From positions 1 to 5,772 of the forward strand of contig JAISJX010000003.1 in the NCBI GenBank assembly GCA_031261145.1: DNA of 5,772 nucleotides, in the 5' to 3' direction. The DNA comes from Tannerella sp. GTDB taxonomy: Bacteria > Bacteroidota > Bacteroidia > Bacteroidales > Tannerellaceae. The notes beneath the pieces are model-generated. The model had not been told where the DNA came from, did not search any database, and saw only the letters and a program-made list of their open reading frames with translations. A program made the position numbers and the translations under genes. Of the stretch, positions 1 to 5,772 are shown piece after piece (within the stretch, counting starts at the first letter, position 1; the number at the start of each line of letters is the position of its first letter).

Positions 1-1
1 A

Positions 2-160
2 GCTGCCCTGGCCTATAAATCGATATCCAATGCGTACTATCTCAAAGCGCTGGCTTATAAATTGAAAGGAGATGATGATAAAGCTAAAAACCTGTTTCAG
101 GAAGCGTTGAAAGGCTATAAAAATAATCTGTGGGCAAAATATTATTCAACGAAGCCCTGA
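2..160 (+). CDS. TPR-type protein, C-terminal end (partial)
   Basis: An open frame enters from the left edge and stops at TGA 158-160, giving 52 residues without a start. The protein segment includes AYYLKALAYKLKGDDDKAKN followed by LFQEALKGY. This has the helix-turn-helix spacing of a tetratricopeptide repeat: a small residue and Tyr in helix A, then a Gly-Asp turn, then Ala and Phe in helix B. The final dozen residues (KNNLWAKYYSTKP) form a short basic-aromatic tail. TPRs mediate protein-protein contacts, so no enzymatic role can be read from this end alone. In Bacteroidetes such tails occur on TPR lipoproteins and on TPR-containing regulators, and the missing N-terminus decides between them. 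The gene converges on the propeller gene with a 24-base gap and no convincing terminator between them. The reading frame is clear; the TPR assignment rests on one repeat. Confidence 0.6.
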   Translation, partial: AALAYKSISNAYYLKALAYKLKGDDDKAKNLFQEALKGYKNNLWAKYYSTKP

Positions 161-184
161 AAAGAGGATAGCTGGTTTTTTCTA

Positions 185-1378
185 TTAATAGTTCAATTTT
201 GCAACAATCGCAACCGGATTGCTTTCTTCATTTATGCTTTGTAATATTGCTTTCACTTTTTCCGGTGGATTATTTTGTTTTTTATATGTTTCTATAAATT
301 TATCGGCAGGGCAAAACATCACCATTTCATCCCCTTCCACAGAAATTACATCCGGCCAGAAAATAATCCCATTATCTATGTCATTGTATAATCCAAGTTC
401 CCGGGGTATAGGTTGTTTCATTAAATGTAACGCCCTCTTTTTTTTATCGAAGATGGTGCAAACAGTCCTGTTTTCGCCCTTATATTCTTGTCCTTCTATG
501 ATCCTCGTTATTGGAAATGGTTCCGGCGCAAAATTACCGAAATGGAAAGTCATAAAGATGTAATTATCCGTTTCTGAAAGGGCGCTTGCTCTAATGCGAT
601 TAACCACTTGACTGTCATCCCTTGGCATCTTGTATTCCCCATAATTAAAGACATGTTCAGGAGTAATACCTGAATTTTTATTCAGGTTATAAATCGTATC
701 GGCAACAGGATCATAAAAATGAATTTGATCTTTTACACGATATAATTGCATGTCAATTGAGTATGAATTAGTATTCTTGTTTTTTATAACCGTCCTGTCC
801 GGAATAAGCAAATGAGATGTCAGGTTTGAAAACGATAGCATACATGTTTTATCATAGCCCGTTAAATCAAAAACATATTGTCCCGAATCAATCACACAGA
901 AATGATAAGGAAGGTTATTTTCAAAATCCTCTCTATTTATTCGTGTATTTGACAAAAACTCGCCTTTGGCAGAGTAAACCAAAACCGATAGAGCATGATT
1001 TTTGAGATACAACTTATTTTGGAACATATCCATCGACCAAATATAGATATACTCTTTAGGCCCTTGCCCTCTGTGGCTGATTTCACAAAGATATTTTCCT
1101 GATGAATCAAATTTCAATAATTTATCTGAATCATAGATATAAAAGCATTTATCTCCATAAATTGAATGTACAAAAGGATATTTCAATACCGATTCATCCT
1201 TATTTTCCAATGGAATATAATCAAGTGACACGGCATAATCACTTAGTTTCTGAACCGTATAATGCTTCTTATTTATTTCAGATTCAAAATCTATCACATT
1301 TTTATCATTTTCAACGCTTGCGTGATGACAAGATGAAATCAAGACTGCAATTACTATTACATTTATGATATATTTCAT
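185..1378 (-). CDS. 6-bladed beta-propeller lipoprotein
   Basis: This 397-residue protein begins with a lipoprotein signal peptide: a short basic start (MKY), a hydrophobic stretch at residues 4-14 and lipobox ISSC with Cys17 as the expected lipidated residue. It should therefore be anchored to the cell envelope. At about residues 86-110 it has the hallmark of the Bacteroidetes 6-bladed beta-propeller family (PF17170-type): LLKFDSSGKYL followed by HRGQGPKEY, where a strand ends in FDSSGK and a Gly-Gly-Pro-x-Glu-Tyr loop follows. Further blade-like beta-rich segments run to about residue 360, and the tail NEESNPVAIVAKLNY is also typical of the family. The biochemical function of these proteins is unknown; ligand or partner binding is only an inference from the fold. 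I see no confident promoter directly before it, only a lone TAAGTTTG (1459-1466) without a -33 partner. It lies 24 bases downstream of a remnant of a related gene, suggesting it was once a distal gene of a tandem pair. Its DNA is much more AT-rich than the genes to the right. Confidence 0.85.
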   Translation of the reverse strand: MKYIINVIVIAVLISSCHHASVENDKNVIDFESEINKKHYTVQKLSDYAVSLDYIPLENKDESVLKYPFVHSIYGDKCFYIYDSDKLLKFDSSGKYLCEISHRGQGPKEYIYIWSMDMFQNKLYLKNHALSVLVYSAKGEFLSNTRINREDFENNLPYHFCVIDSGQYVFDLTGYDKTCMLSFSNLTSHLLIPDRTVIKNKNTNSYSIDMQLYRVKDQIHFYDPVADTIYNLNKNSGITPEHVFNYGEYKMPRDDSQVVNRIRASALSETDNYIFMTFHFGNFAPEPFPITRIIEGQEYKGENRTVCTIFDKKKRALHLMKQPIPRELGLYNDIDNGIIFWPDVISVEGDEMVMFCPADKFIETYKKQNNPPEKVKAILQSINEESNPVAIVAKLNY

Positions 1379-1402
1379 TGGGATTCAATTTATAATAGTG
1401 TT

Positions 1403-1507
1403 CTATTTCAATGTCACCATTAGTAATACAGGGTTACTGTCTTCATTTAATTCATTCACAAACTTATTAAAACTCCCAACAACGCTTTTTAGAATAATTT
1501 CTTTTTT
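1403..1507 (-). pseudogene. C-terminal remnant of a second beta-propeller gene
   Basis: On the minus strand a 34-codon frame ends at TAG 1405-1403 and has no start codon at its head. Its tail reads NEDSNPVLLMVTLK and aligns without gaps to NEESNPVAIVAKLN at the end of the neighbouring propeller lipoprotein: 7 of 14 identical, with D/E, L/I and M/V exchanges besides. The upstream part (KKEIILKSVVGSFNKFVNEL) resembles the basic-hydrophobic helix that precedes this tail in the neighbour. Homology stops where the stop codon of the Crp/Fnr gene begins, so the rest of the gene has been lost. The remnant sits 24 bases upstream of the intact propeller gene, in the same orientation, as expected for a former tandem pair. 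It is too short to work as a propeller. An alternative is chance similarity, which I consider unlikely given the matching C-terminal position and stop. Confidence 0.7.
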
Positions 1508-2208
1508 TACCCTAACCGGCTGATTTTCCGCAATCGTTCTTCGTCGATAATTTTCACTTTTCGTCCGTCCAATGCGATAATGTGCTCGTTGACAAAGTTT
1601 GACAACGTACGAATCGCGTTGGAAGTAGTCATATTGGAGAGATTGGCTAAATCTTCGCGTGAAAGATAGATGCTGATGGTAGCCTCGTCTTCTTCCAAGC
1701 CATAACTGTCGCGCAGGAACAGCAAAGATTCGGCCAGGCGGCCACGGATATGCTTTTGCGTCAGGTTGACCGTCCGTTCGTCGGCTATACCCAAATCAAT
1801 CGAGAGTTGACGAATAAAAAAGGAGGCTAATTTTGAATTGGCTGTAATCAAGGCTTCTACGACTGTCATCGGGATAATACACACCGTCGATGCCTCAAAA
1901 GCTGAGGCGTCTGTCAGATAGTACTCTTGTGCAAAATATGCCCTGTAGGCAAAATATTGGATTGGCTTAATCACCCTGATAATCTGACTACGGCCTCCCA
2001 CACCTTGCTTTGAAATCTTTACTTTTCCTTTCAGCAGACACATCATATAGGTGGGTTCATCGCCTTCCTGATAAATCGTCTCATTCCGTTTGAAATGTTG
2101 GATTCGTGAATTGCTGCGAAGAATCTCCCTCTCTTTTTCAGTCATCAGACGCCAAACTTCTGATAAACTGGCTGATATATCAAATTCTTTTTTCCCTTGT
2201 TTTACCAC
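1507..2208 (-). CDS. Crp/Fnr family transcriptional regulator
   Basis: A 233-residue DNA-binding regulator of the Crp/Fnr family. In order it has a cyclic-nucleotide-binding-type beta-roll (about residues 20-115, including the segment NETIYQEGDEPTYMMCLLKG), a long dimerisation helix (about 118-147) and a winged helix-turn-helix (about 183-206, LSREDLANLSNMTTSNAIRT) ending in ALDGRKVKIID. The phosphate-binding Gly-Glu...Arg-Ser/Thr signature of cAMP-responsive members is absent: the equivalent stretch reads YFAYRAYFAQEYYLTDASA. There is also no N-terminal cysteine cluster like that of FNR. The ligand, if any, is therefore unknown. The frame stays open to a GTG at 2247, but that codon overlaps the gene's own promoter element, so I prefer the GTG at 2208-2206, preceded by a weak GCAGG. 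The ATG at 2145 is possible but would remove the N-terminal helix. The gene has its own promoter, and its stop abuts a propeller-gene remnant. Confidence 0.88.
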   Translation of the reverse strand: MVKQGKKEFDISASLSEVWRLMTEKEREILRSNSRIQHFKRNETIYQEGDEPTYMMCLLKGKVKISKQGVGGRSQIIRVIKPIQYFAYRAYFAQEYYLTDASAFEASTVCIIPMTVVEALITANSKLASFFIRQLSIDLGIADERTVNLTQKHIRGRLAESLLFLRDSYGLEEDEATISIYLSREDLANLSNMTTSNAIRTLSNFVNEHIIALDGRKVKIIDEERLRKISRLG

Positions 2209-2235
2209 ACCTGCTTTAAAACATAGTTTTACAGC

Positions 2236-2256
2236 ACAAAAGTACACTATTTTTGT
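2236..2256. promoter_or_regulatory. 21-base palindrome, possible regulator operator
   Basis: The arms ACAAAA (2236-2241) and TTTTGT (2251-2256) are perfect inverted repeats. The inner bases TA/TA also pair, so 8 of 10 positions are symmetric around base 2246. The left arm contains the minus-strand -7 element of the Crp/Fnr gene (2244-2237), and the right arm contains a plus-strand TATTTTTG (2248-2255) that also fits TAnnTTTG. The symmetry may simply reflect two back-to-back -7 elements. Alternatively, the dimeric regulator may bind here and repress itself, since a bound dimer would cover the promoter core. The second reading is inference. Confidence 0.4.
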
Positions 2257-2268
2257 AATATATCCAAC
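2237..2268 (-). promoter_or_regulatory. Promoter of the Crp/Fnr gene
   Basis: On the minus strand TACTTTTG (2244-2237) matches the Bacteroidetes -7 element TAnnTTTG exactly. GTTG (2268-2265) lies 20 bases upstream and matches three of four bases of the -33 element TTTG. Transcription should begin a few bases downstream, near 2230, leaving a leader of roughly 20 bases before the GTG at 2208. This rules out the upstream GTG at 2247 as the start codon. Confidence 0.65.
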
Positions 2269-2326
2269 TAATAATTTAGATAAATATTACTATAAAAAAA
2301 ACAAAAATGAACTTTCGCATCCTTAA

Positions 2327-2350
2327 CGGCCCTTTTTTGGGCGCTTTTTT
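2327..2350 (+). terminator. Possible intrinsic terminator (plus strand)
   Basis: GCCC (2329-2332), a loop of six T and GGGC (2339-2342) form a short GC hairpin, followed after GC by six T (2345-2350). On the plus strand this resembles a minimal rho-independent terminator. On the minus strand, where the DUF1460 gene ends 19 bases earlier, the hairpin lacks a trailing T-run. It may end a short plus-strand transcript from the TATTTTTG at 2248, or serve as a weak 3' end for the operon. The stem is only four base pairs. Confidence 0.3.
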
Positions 2351-2368
2351 GACGGTTCAACACCCCGG

Positions 2369-3256
2369 TCAGGGCTTTTGCGGACGTATAATCATAACGC
2401 CGGTAATCGTCTTGACGCCATTCACATAAGAGGTTAGCGAAGAGGTGGATTCTACGACTTTCTTCGCAGAAGACGACGCATGAATAAACCGCACATTATT
2501 TCCCTTCACACAGATAAAACCTGCATGCGAAATATCCAATCCTTTTATATTCGTTACAAAACAGACAATATCACCGCTTTTCATCCCTTTTTCGCATTCG
2601 GCAATCTGTTTGGCCGGAATCGTCGCGTAGGTTTCGCGGGCTGAGATTTCCTGCTCTTTTTCCCGCATGCTCCGAATCCATTCCGGATTTGACGTTAACT
2701 GGCGGTAACTGTCAGGGTGAGTGGACATAAAAGAAAGATTGACACGGTATGGTTCGCCGCCAATCTGCTGAGTTGCATCTGCAACAAACCCTTTCCGTCC
2801 GTTTTCAACTATCCAGTCGGAAAAATAATGAAGCCGGTCGGTATAATCGCGAATGGTCTCGTCCCGGTACCGCAACCGCTGCAGGTAGAGGCAAAACGTA
2901 TCAAACGAAGGATGAGGGTCTTTCATCGTGTAGGCCAATGCGATTCCATTTTCCACAAACGTAGTGCAATCCATCTCCCGGAGGTTGATAACCAAGCCTT
3001 CCGGTTCCCGTTCCAACGTAGAAGCCACATAAGGAACATCCGAAAAGAATCGCGCCGTCTCCACAATAAGGTCTCCTAACGGGAGATTCTTTTTCGACGA
3101 CATTGCTTGGATATAACGGTCAAACACAAGGCGGTCTTCGTCCGTACAATAAATCAATGCGGCCAAGGGCTTTGCGTCCGTTTGTTCCGCCGGAGTCCGT
3201 CCTTTGCAGCCGCAAGCGACCAACAAAGCGCTTAACAATAAAATACGTATTCTCAT
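2369..3256 (-). CDS. DUF1460 N-acetylmuramoyl-L-alanine amidase-like lipoprotein
   Basis: This 295-residue envelope protein belongs to the DUF1460 family (PF07313), a papain-like NlpC/P60-related group annotated as N-acetylmuramoyl-L-alanine amidase-like. It therefore probably cleaves an amide bond in peptidoglycan or its fragments. The signal peptide MRIRILLLSALLVAC ends in lipobox LVAC, so Cys15 should carry lipid. The catalytic cysteine is most likely Cys97 in the motif MDCTTFVENGIAL. The histidine is His244 in DISHAGFICVKG, just after GDIVCF, and His259 in FIHASS is a candidate third polar residue. Length and motif order fit an intact enzyme. I chose ATG 3256; an in-frame GTG at 3259 would add one residue. 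Either start lies within a few bases of the uvrB stop, so it is translated from the uvrB transcript. The substrate is not visible from sequence. Confidence 0.88.
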   Translation of the reverse strand: MRIRILLLSALLVACGCKGRTPAEQTDAKPLAALIYCTDEDRLVFDRYIQAMSSKKNLPLGDLIVETARFFSDVPYVASTLEREPEGLVINLREMDCTTFVENGIALAYTMKDPHPSFDTFCLYLQRLRYRDETIRDYTDRLHYFSDWIVENGRKGFVADATQQIGGEPYRVNLSFMSTHPDSYRQLTSNPEWIRSMREKEQEISARETYATIPAKQIAECEKGMKSGDIVCFVTNIKGLDISHAGFICVKGNNVRFIHASSSAKKVVESTSSLTSYVNGVKTITGVMIIRPQKP

Positions 3257-3261
3257 CACTT

Positions 3262-5283
3262 CTATTTTTTTGTATCCAATAATTCCTGCAATTTCAACAT
3301 TTCGTCCCGGAACTGCGCCGCTTCTAAAAATTCCAGTATTTTCGCGGCTTCCGTCATTTGTTTTTTCGTCCGTTCAATCATTTTTTCCAATTCCGGACGA
3401 CTCATATATTGCACAACCGGATCGGCCACCATGGTTTGCTTAGATTCCACATACGCATATTCTTCCGCCGGTTTCAACTGCCTTTCGCCTAAGAGGGAAA
3501 CGGTATTTTTTACTATTTGGGTAGGCGTTATACCTTGTCTCTCATTGTAAGCCAACTGTTTTTCGCGGCGGCGATTGGTTTCGTCAATTGTTTTCTGCAT
3601 GCTTTCGGTCATCTTGTCTGCATAAAAAATCACTTTTCCATGCACATTGCGGGCAGCCCTTCCCGCCGTCTGCGTCAGCGAACGATGCGAACGGAGAAAA
3701 CCCTCTTTATCAGCATCCAGAATCGCCACCAACGACACTTCCGGCAAATCCAACCCCTCACGCAACAGATTCACTCCTATCAGCACATCAAACAATCCTT
3801 TCCGCAAATCGTCCATAATCTGGATACGTTCCAATGTTTCCACATCGCTGTGGATATAATTACAGCGAATCTCCATCCGGCCCAAATAGGCGGTCAATTC
3901 TTCGGCCATGCGTTTGGTCAGCGTGGTCACCAACACGCGCTCATCCAAGGTAGCCCGTTGTGTGATTTCTTCCATCAAATCATCAATCTGATTCAAGCTC
4001 GGACGCACCTCAATCACAGGGTCTAACAGTCCTGTCGGACGAATCACCTGCTCCACAATCACCCCTTCGCTCTTTGCCAGCTCAAATTCTGCCGGCGTAG
4101 CGCTCACATATATCGCATTGGTAATGTGCGCCTCAAACTCATCAAACGTCAATGGGCGGTTATCCATCGCTGCCGGCAAACGGAATCCATATTCTACCAA
4201 CGTCACTTTTCGCGACCGGTCTCCCCCGTACATCGCCCGTATCTGGGGGATTGTGGCATGACTTTCATCTATCACCACCATAAAATCGTCCGGGAAATAA
4301 TCCAACAAACAAAATGGGCGTTCCCCGGCCTGTCTTCCATCTAAATAACGGGAATAATTTTCAATTCCCGCACAATGCCCCAACTCCTGAATCATTTCCA
4401 AATCGAACGACACACGCTCCTCTAACCGTTTCGCTTCAAGATGTTTGCCGCACGATTTTAAGAAATCGACTTGCTCCCCTAAATCAACATGGATTTGACC
4501 AAGGGCCGTGTGAATGCGTTCCTGTGTCGTCACAAAAAGATTCGTCGGATAGATATTCAAATCGTCCTGTTCATCGTATTCCTGTCCCGTCAGGGGATTG
4601 AAAGACGCGATTCGTTCAATCTCATCTCCCCAAAACTCAACATGATACGCCATACCGTCAAAACTCTCAATCGACGGGAATATATCCACCGTATCCCCAT
4701 TCACACGGAAACTGCCGCTATTAAAATCAATTTTGTTATTCACATACAAGGCATCAACGAGCAACCGGAGCATCTTATCCCGCTGAATTTTCATCCCCCG
4801 CTCAAGATAAACGACTTTCTCCGCAAAATCGGTCGGATTCGCCATGCCATACAGGCAGGAAACCGACGATATGACCACTATATCCCGCCGCCCCGACAAT
4901 AAAGAAGCCGTCGTCTTCAAGCGTAACTTATCAATCTCCTGGTTGATGGAAAGGTCTTTTTCGATATACGTATCCGTTGTCGGCAGATAGGCTTCCGGCT
5001 GATAATAATCATAGTACGAGACAAAATATTCCACCGCATTATGCGGGAAAAAACCTTTGAACTCGCTATACAATTGGGCGGCCAACGTCTTGTTATGGCT
5101 CAAAACCAGCGTCGGTTTCTGCACTTCTTCAATCACATTAGCAATGGTGAATGTCTTTCCCGAACCGGTCACGCCCAACAAGGTCTGGTAAGGAACGCCG
5201 CATTTTATCCCATCCGAAAGCGCCTTGATGGCCTCCGGCTGGTCTCCTGTAGGTTTATAGGGTGAAACAATCTTAAAATCCAT
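3262..5283 (-). CDS. uvrB: Excinuclease ABC subunit UvrB
   Basis: UvrB is the damage-verifying helicase of nucleotide excision repair. It is loaded on DNA by UvrA and then positions UvrC for the two incisions. The 673-residue protein is full length. Walker A GVTGSGKT is at residues 37-44. The beta-hairpin that clamps one DNA strand begins in VSYYDYYQPEAYLPTTDTY (about 88-106) with the tyrosines 90, 91, 93 and 94. The DEAD-like Walker B VVIDESH is at 336-342 and motif III SATP at 394-397. Motif V GVNLLREGLDLPEV starts at 503, and motif VI QTAGRAARN at 538-546 supplies the arginine fingers. A coiled UVR domain (about 630-670) for contact with UvrC closes the protein. No key residue is missing. 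The start ATG lies inside the end of the pspC-domain gene (11-base overlap), implying translational coupling. The DUF1460 gene follows almost immediately. Confidence 0.98.
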   Translation of the reverse strand: MDFKIVSPYKPTGDQPEAIKALSDGIKCGVPYQTLLGVTGSGKTFTIANVIEEVQKPTLVLSHNKTLAAQLYSEFKGFFPHNAVEYFVSYYDYYQPEAYLPTTDTYIEKDLSINQEIDKLRLKTTASLLSGRRDIVVISSVSCLYGMANPTDFAEKVVYLERGMKIQRDKMLRLLVDALYVNNKIDFNSGSFRVNGDTVDIFPSIESFDGMAYHVEFWGDEIERIASFNPLTGQEYDEQDDLNIYPTNLFVTTQERIHTALGQIHVDLGEQVDFLKSCGKHLEAKRLEERVSFDLEMIQELGHCAGIENYSRYLDGRQAGERPFCLLDYFPDDFMVVIDESHATIPQIRAMYGGDRSRKVTLVEYGFRLPAAMDNRPLTFDEFEAHITNAIYVSATPAEFELAKSEGVIVEQVIRPTGLLDPVIEVRPSLNQIDDLMEEITQRATLDERVLVTTLTKRMAEELTAYLGRMEIRCNYIHSDVETLERIQIMDDLRKGLFDVLIGVNLLREGLDLPEVSLVAILDADKEGFLRSHRSLTQTAGRAARNVHGKVIFYADKMTESMQKTIDETNRRREKQLAYNERQGITPTQIVKNTVSLLGERQLKPAEEYAYVESKQTMVADPVVQYMSRPELEKMIERTKKQMTEAAKILEFLEAAQFRDEMLKLQELLDTKK

Positions 5284-5482
5284 TGCTAAACGGCTTCCGG
5301 GGAATCACAATCCACAGAATCAAATAAGCTATCACCCCGGAAAAAAAGGTGAAGATACTCAACAAAATATATCCGATACGTACCAGCGTCGGGTCCAGCG
5401 AGAAATACTCCGCAATCCCCGCACAAACGCCTGCAATCATCTTATCCTCACTCGATCTGTATAATCTTTTAACATCTGCCAT
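5273..5482 (-). CDS. PspC domain membrane protein
   Basis: A 69-residue protein consisting almost wholly of a PspC domain (PF04024). The conserved core is GVCAGIAEYFSLDPTLVRIG (residues 18-37), followed by one long hydrophobic segment (about 36-61) that should span the inner membrane, then a short basic tail PRKPFSNGF. In enterobacteria PspC senses envelope stress together with PspB and PspA. In Bacteroidetes stand-alone short PspC proteins are common and their role is less well defined, and no pspA or pspB lies in this window. It is the first gene of the operon: ATG 5482 is preceded by a consensus promoter and an AT-rich leader of about 30 bases without a Shine-Dalgarno sequence, as usual in this phylum. 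Its last 11 bases overlap the start of uvrB. The domain call is firm; an envelope-stress function is inferred. Confidence 0.92.
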   Translation of the reverse strand: MADVKRLYRSSEDKMIAGVCAGIAEYFSLDPTLVRIGYILLSIFTFFSGVIAYLILWIVIPRKPFSNGF

Positions 5483-5516
5483 GATACTTATTTTTTAATT
5501 GATTATTACTGGAAAA

Positions 5517-5548
5517 CAAAGATACAACATCTCCGGCAACCGCCCAAA
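5517..5548 (-). promoter_or_regulatory. Promoter of the pspC-uvrB-DUF1460 operon
   Basis: On the minus strand TTTG (5548-5545), 20 intervening bases and TATCTTTG (5524-5517) match both elements of the Bacteroidetes housekeeping promoter without a mismatch. Transcription should start near 5510, about 30 bases before the ATG at 5482. No other full match is seen between the transporter stop and the pspC-domain gene, so this is the likely driver of all three genes, including uvrB. I see no SOS-box-like inverted repeat in it. Confidence 0.8.
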
Positions 5549-5629
5549 TTTTGAGAGGAAAAATTTACATTTACCACCTTTTATATGAATGTATAAGTAT
5601 TGACGAGACTGTAATATTAGACATCGGCA

Positions 5630-5772
5630 TTATTCATACCTCAGCGCCGTTATCGGGTCGAGTGCTGCCGCTTTTTTGGCGGGATACCATCCGAAAAAGA
5701 TGCCGATGGTGGCGCATACTGCAAACGAAACCACCACCGCAGTGATGCTGACTATAAAGCCCATATCAAGCG
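5630..5772 (-). CDS. MacB/FtsX-type ABC transporter permease, C-terminal end (partial)
   Basis: An open minus-strand frame enters from the right edge and ends at TAA 5632-5630, giving 46 complete codons. It contains a hydrophobic span ([20 protein letters not shown]) and then [20 protein letters not shown] followed by LRYE at the end. A final transmembrane helix leading into G-x-x-P-A-x-x-A-A-x-L-x-P-I-x-A-L-R-x-E is the signature end of FtsX-fold permeases of the MacB family. These work with an ATPase, and often an adaptor and outer-membrane channel, in tripartite export or mechanotransmission. The substrate cannot be told from this end. It reads in the same direction as the pspC-uvrB operon but is separated from it by that operon's promoter, so it is probably a separate transcription unit; I see no clear terminator after it. 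Confidence 0.9.
   Translation of the reverse strand, partial: LDMGFIVSITAVVVSFAVCATIGIFFGWYPAKKAAALDPITALRYE

Noticed and set aside
155..187. AT-rich inverted bases between the converging TPR and propeller genes, possible bidirectional terminator
   Set aside because: The best stem (GAAAA with TTTTC around GATAGCTGG) is almost all A-T and has a mismatch and no GC core. I cannot call a terminator there.
1459..1466. Minus-strand TAAGTTTG, an exact TAnnTTTG match upstream of the propeller gene
   Set aside because: There is no TTTG-like -33 element 19-21 bases upstream, and it lies inside the coding remnant of the lost propeller gene, so a chance match is likely.
2307..2429. A 40-codon plus-strand frame beginning MNFRILNGPFLGAFL after an A-rich leader
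   Set aside because: It is downstream of a possible plus-strand promoter but runs through the candidate terminator hairpin and then antisense into the DUF1460 gene. It has no recognisable family, so I do not call it a gene.
3517..4026. A 169-codon plus-strand open frame opposite uvrB
   Set aside because: It lies wholly antisense to the well-conserved uvrB coding sequence, is rich in His, Gln and Arg as expected of a reverse-frame shadow, and has no promoter or recognisable domain. The other long plus-strand frames over uvrB and the propeller gene were dismissed for the same reason.
5549..5629. Spacer between the transporter stop and the operon promoter, searched for a terminator or small gene
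   Set aside because: Only short AT palindromes (for example TAATATTA) are present; no GC hairpin with a T-run and no plausible small coding frame on the minus strand.

Overview
This window looks like a chromosome segment from a member of the Bacteroidales (Bacteroides, Parabacteroides or a relative; I cannot fix the genus). The reasons are two upstream regions carrying the Bacteroidetes promoter signature (TTTG, about 20 bases, TAnnTTTG), AT-rich leaders without Shine-Dalgarno sequences, a Bacteroidetes-type 6-bladed beta-propeller lipoprotein, a DUF1460 lipoprotein and a UvrB of Bacteroidetes character.

Layout. Bases 2-160 (+) are the last 52 codons of a TPR-type protein that begins outside the window. 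Everything else reads on the minus strand. Bases 185-1378 encode a beta-propeller lipoprotein of unknown function. Just upstream of it (1403-1507) is an unlabelled 34-codon remnant that matches the C-terminal tail of that same propeller family, so a second propeller gene was once there and has been cut off at the edge of the next gene. Bases 1507-2208 encode a Crp/Fnr-type regulator, with its promoter and a 21-base palindrome at 2236-2256. Then follows a compact operon, pspC-domain gene, uvrB, DUF1460 amidase-like lipoprotein (5482 down to 2369), headed by a full-consensus promoter at 5517-5548. Bases 5630-5772 are the last 46 codons of a MacB/FtsX-type ABC transporter permease.

How it fits together. 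The right-hand three quarters (regulator, UvrB operon, transporter) appears to be ordinary core chromosome of moderate GC. The left 1.5 kb is distinctly more AT-rich and carries propeller and TPR genes typical of variable Bacteroidetes loci. The join falls almost exactly at the stop codon of the regulator gene. The three-gene operon couples an inner-membrane PspC protein, the nucleotide-excision-repair helicase and a cell-wall hydrolase-like lipoprotein through an 11-base overlap and a spacing of only a few bases.

I do not see a wholly new system. The points most worth a second look are the propeller-gene remnant and breakpoint, the overlapping divergent promoter elements forming a palindrome before the regulator, and the corrected start of that regulator.
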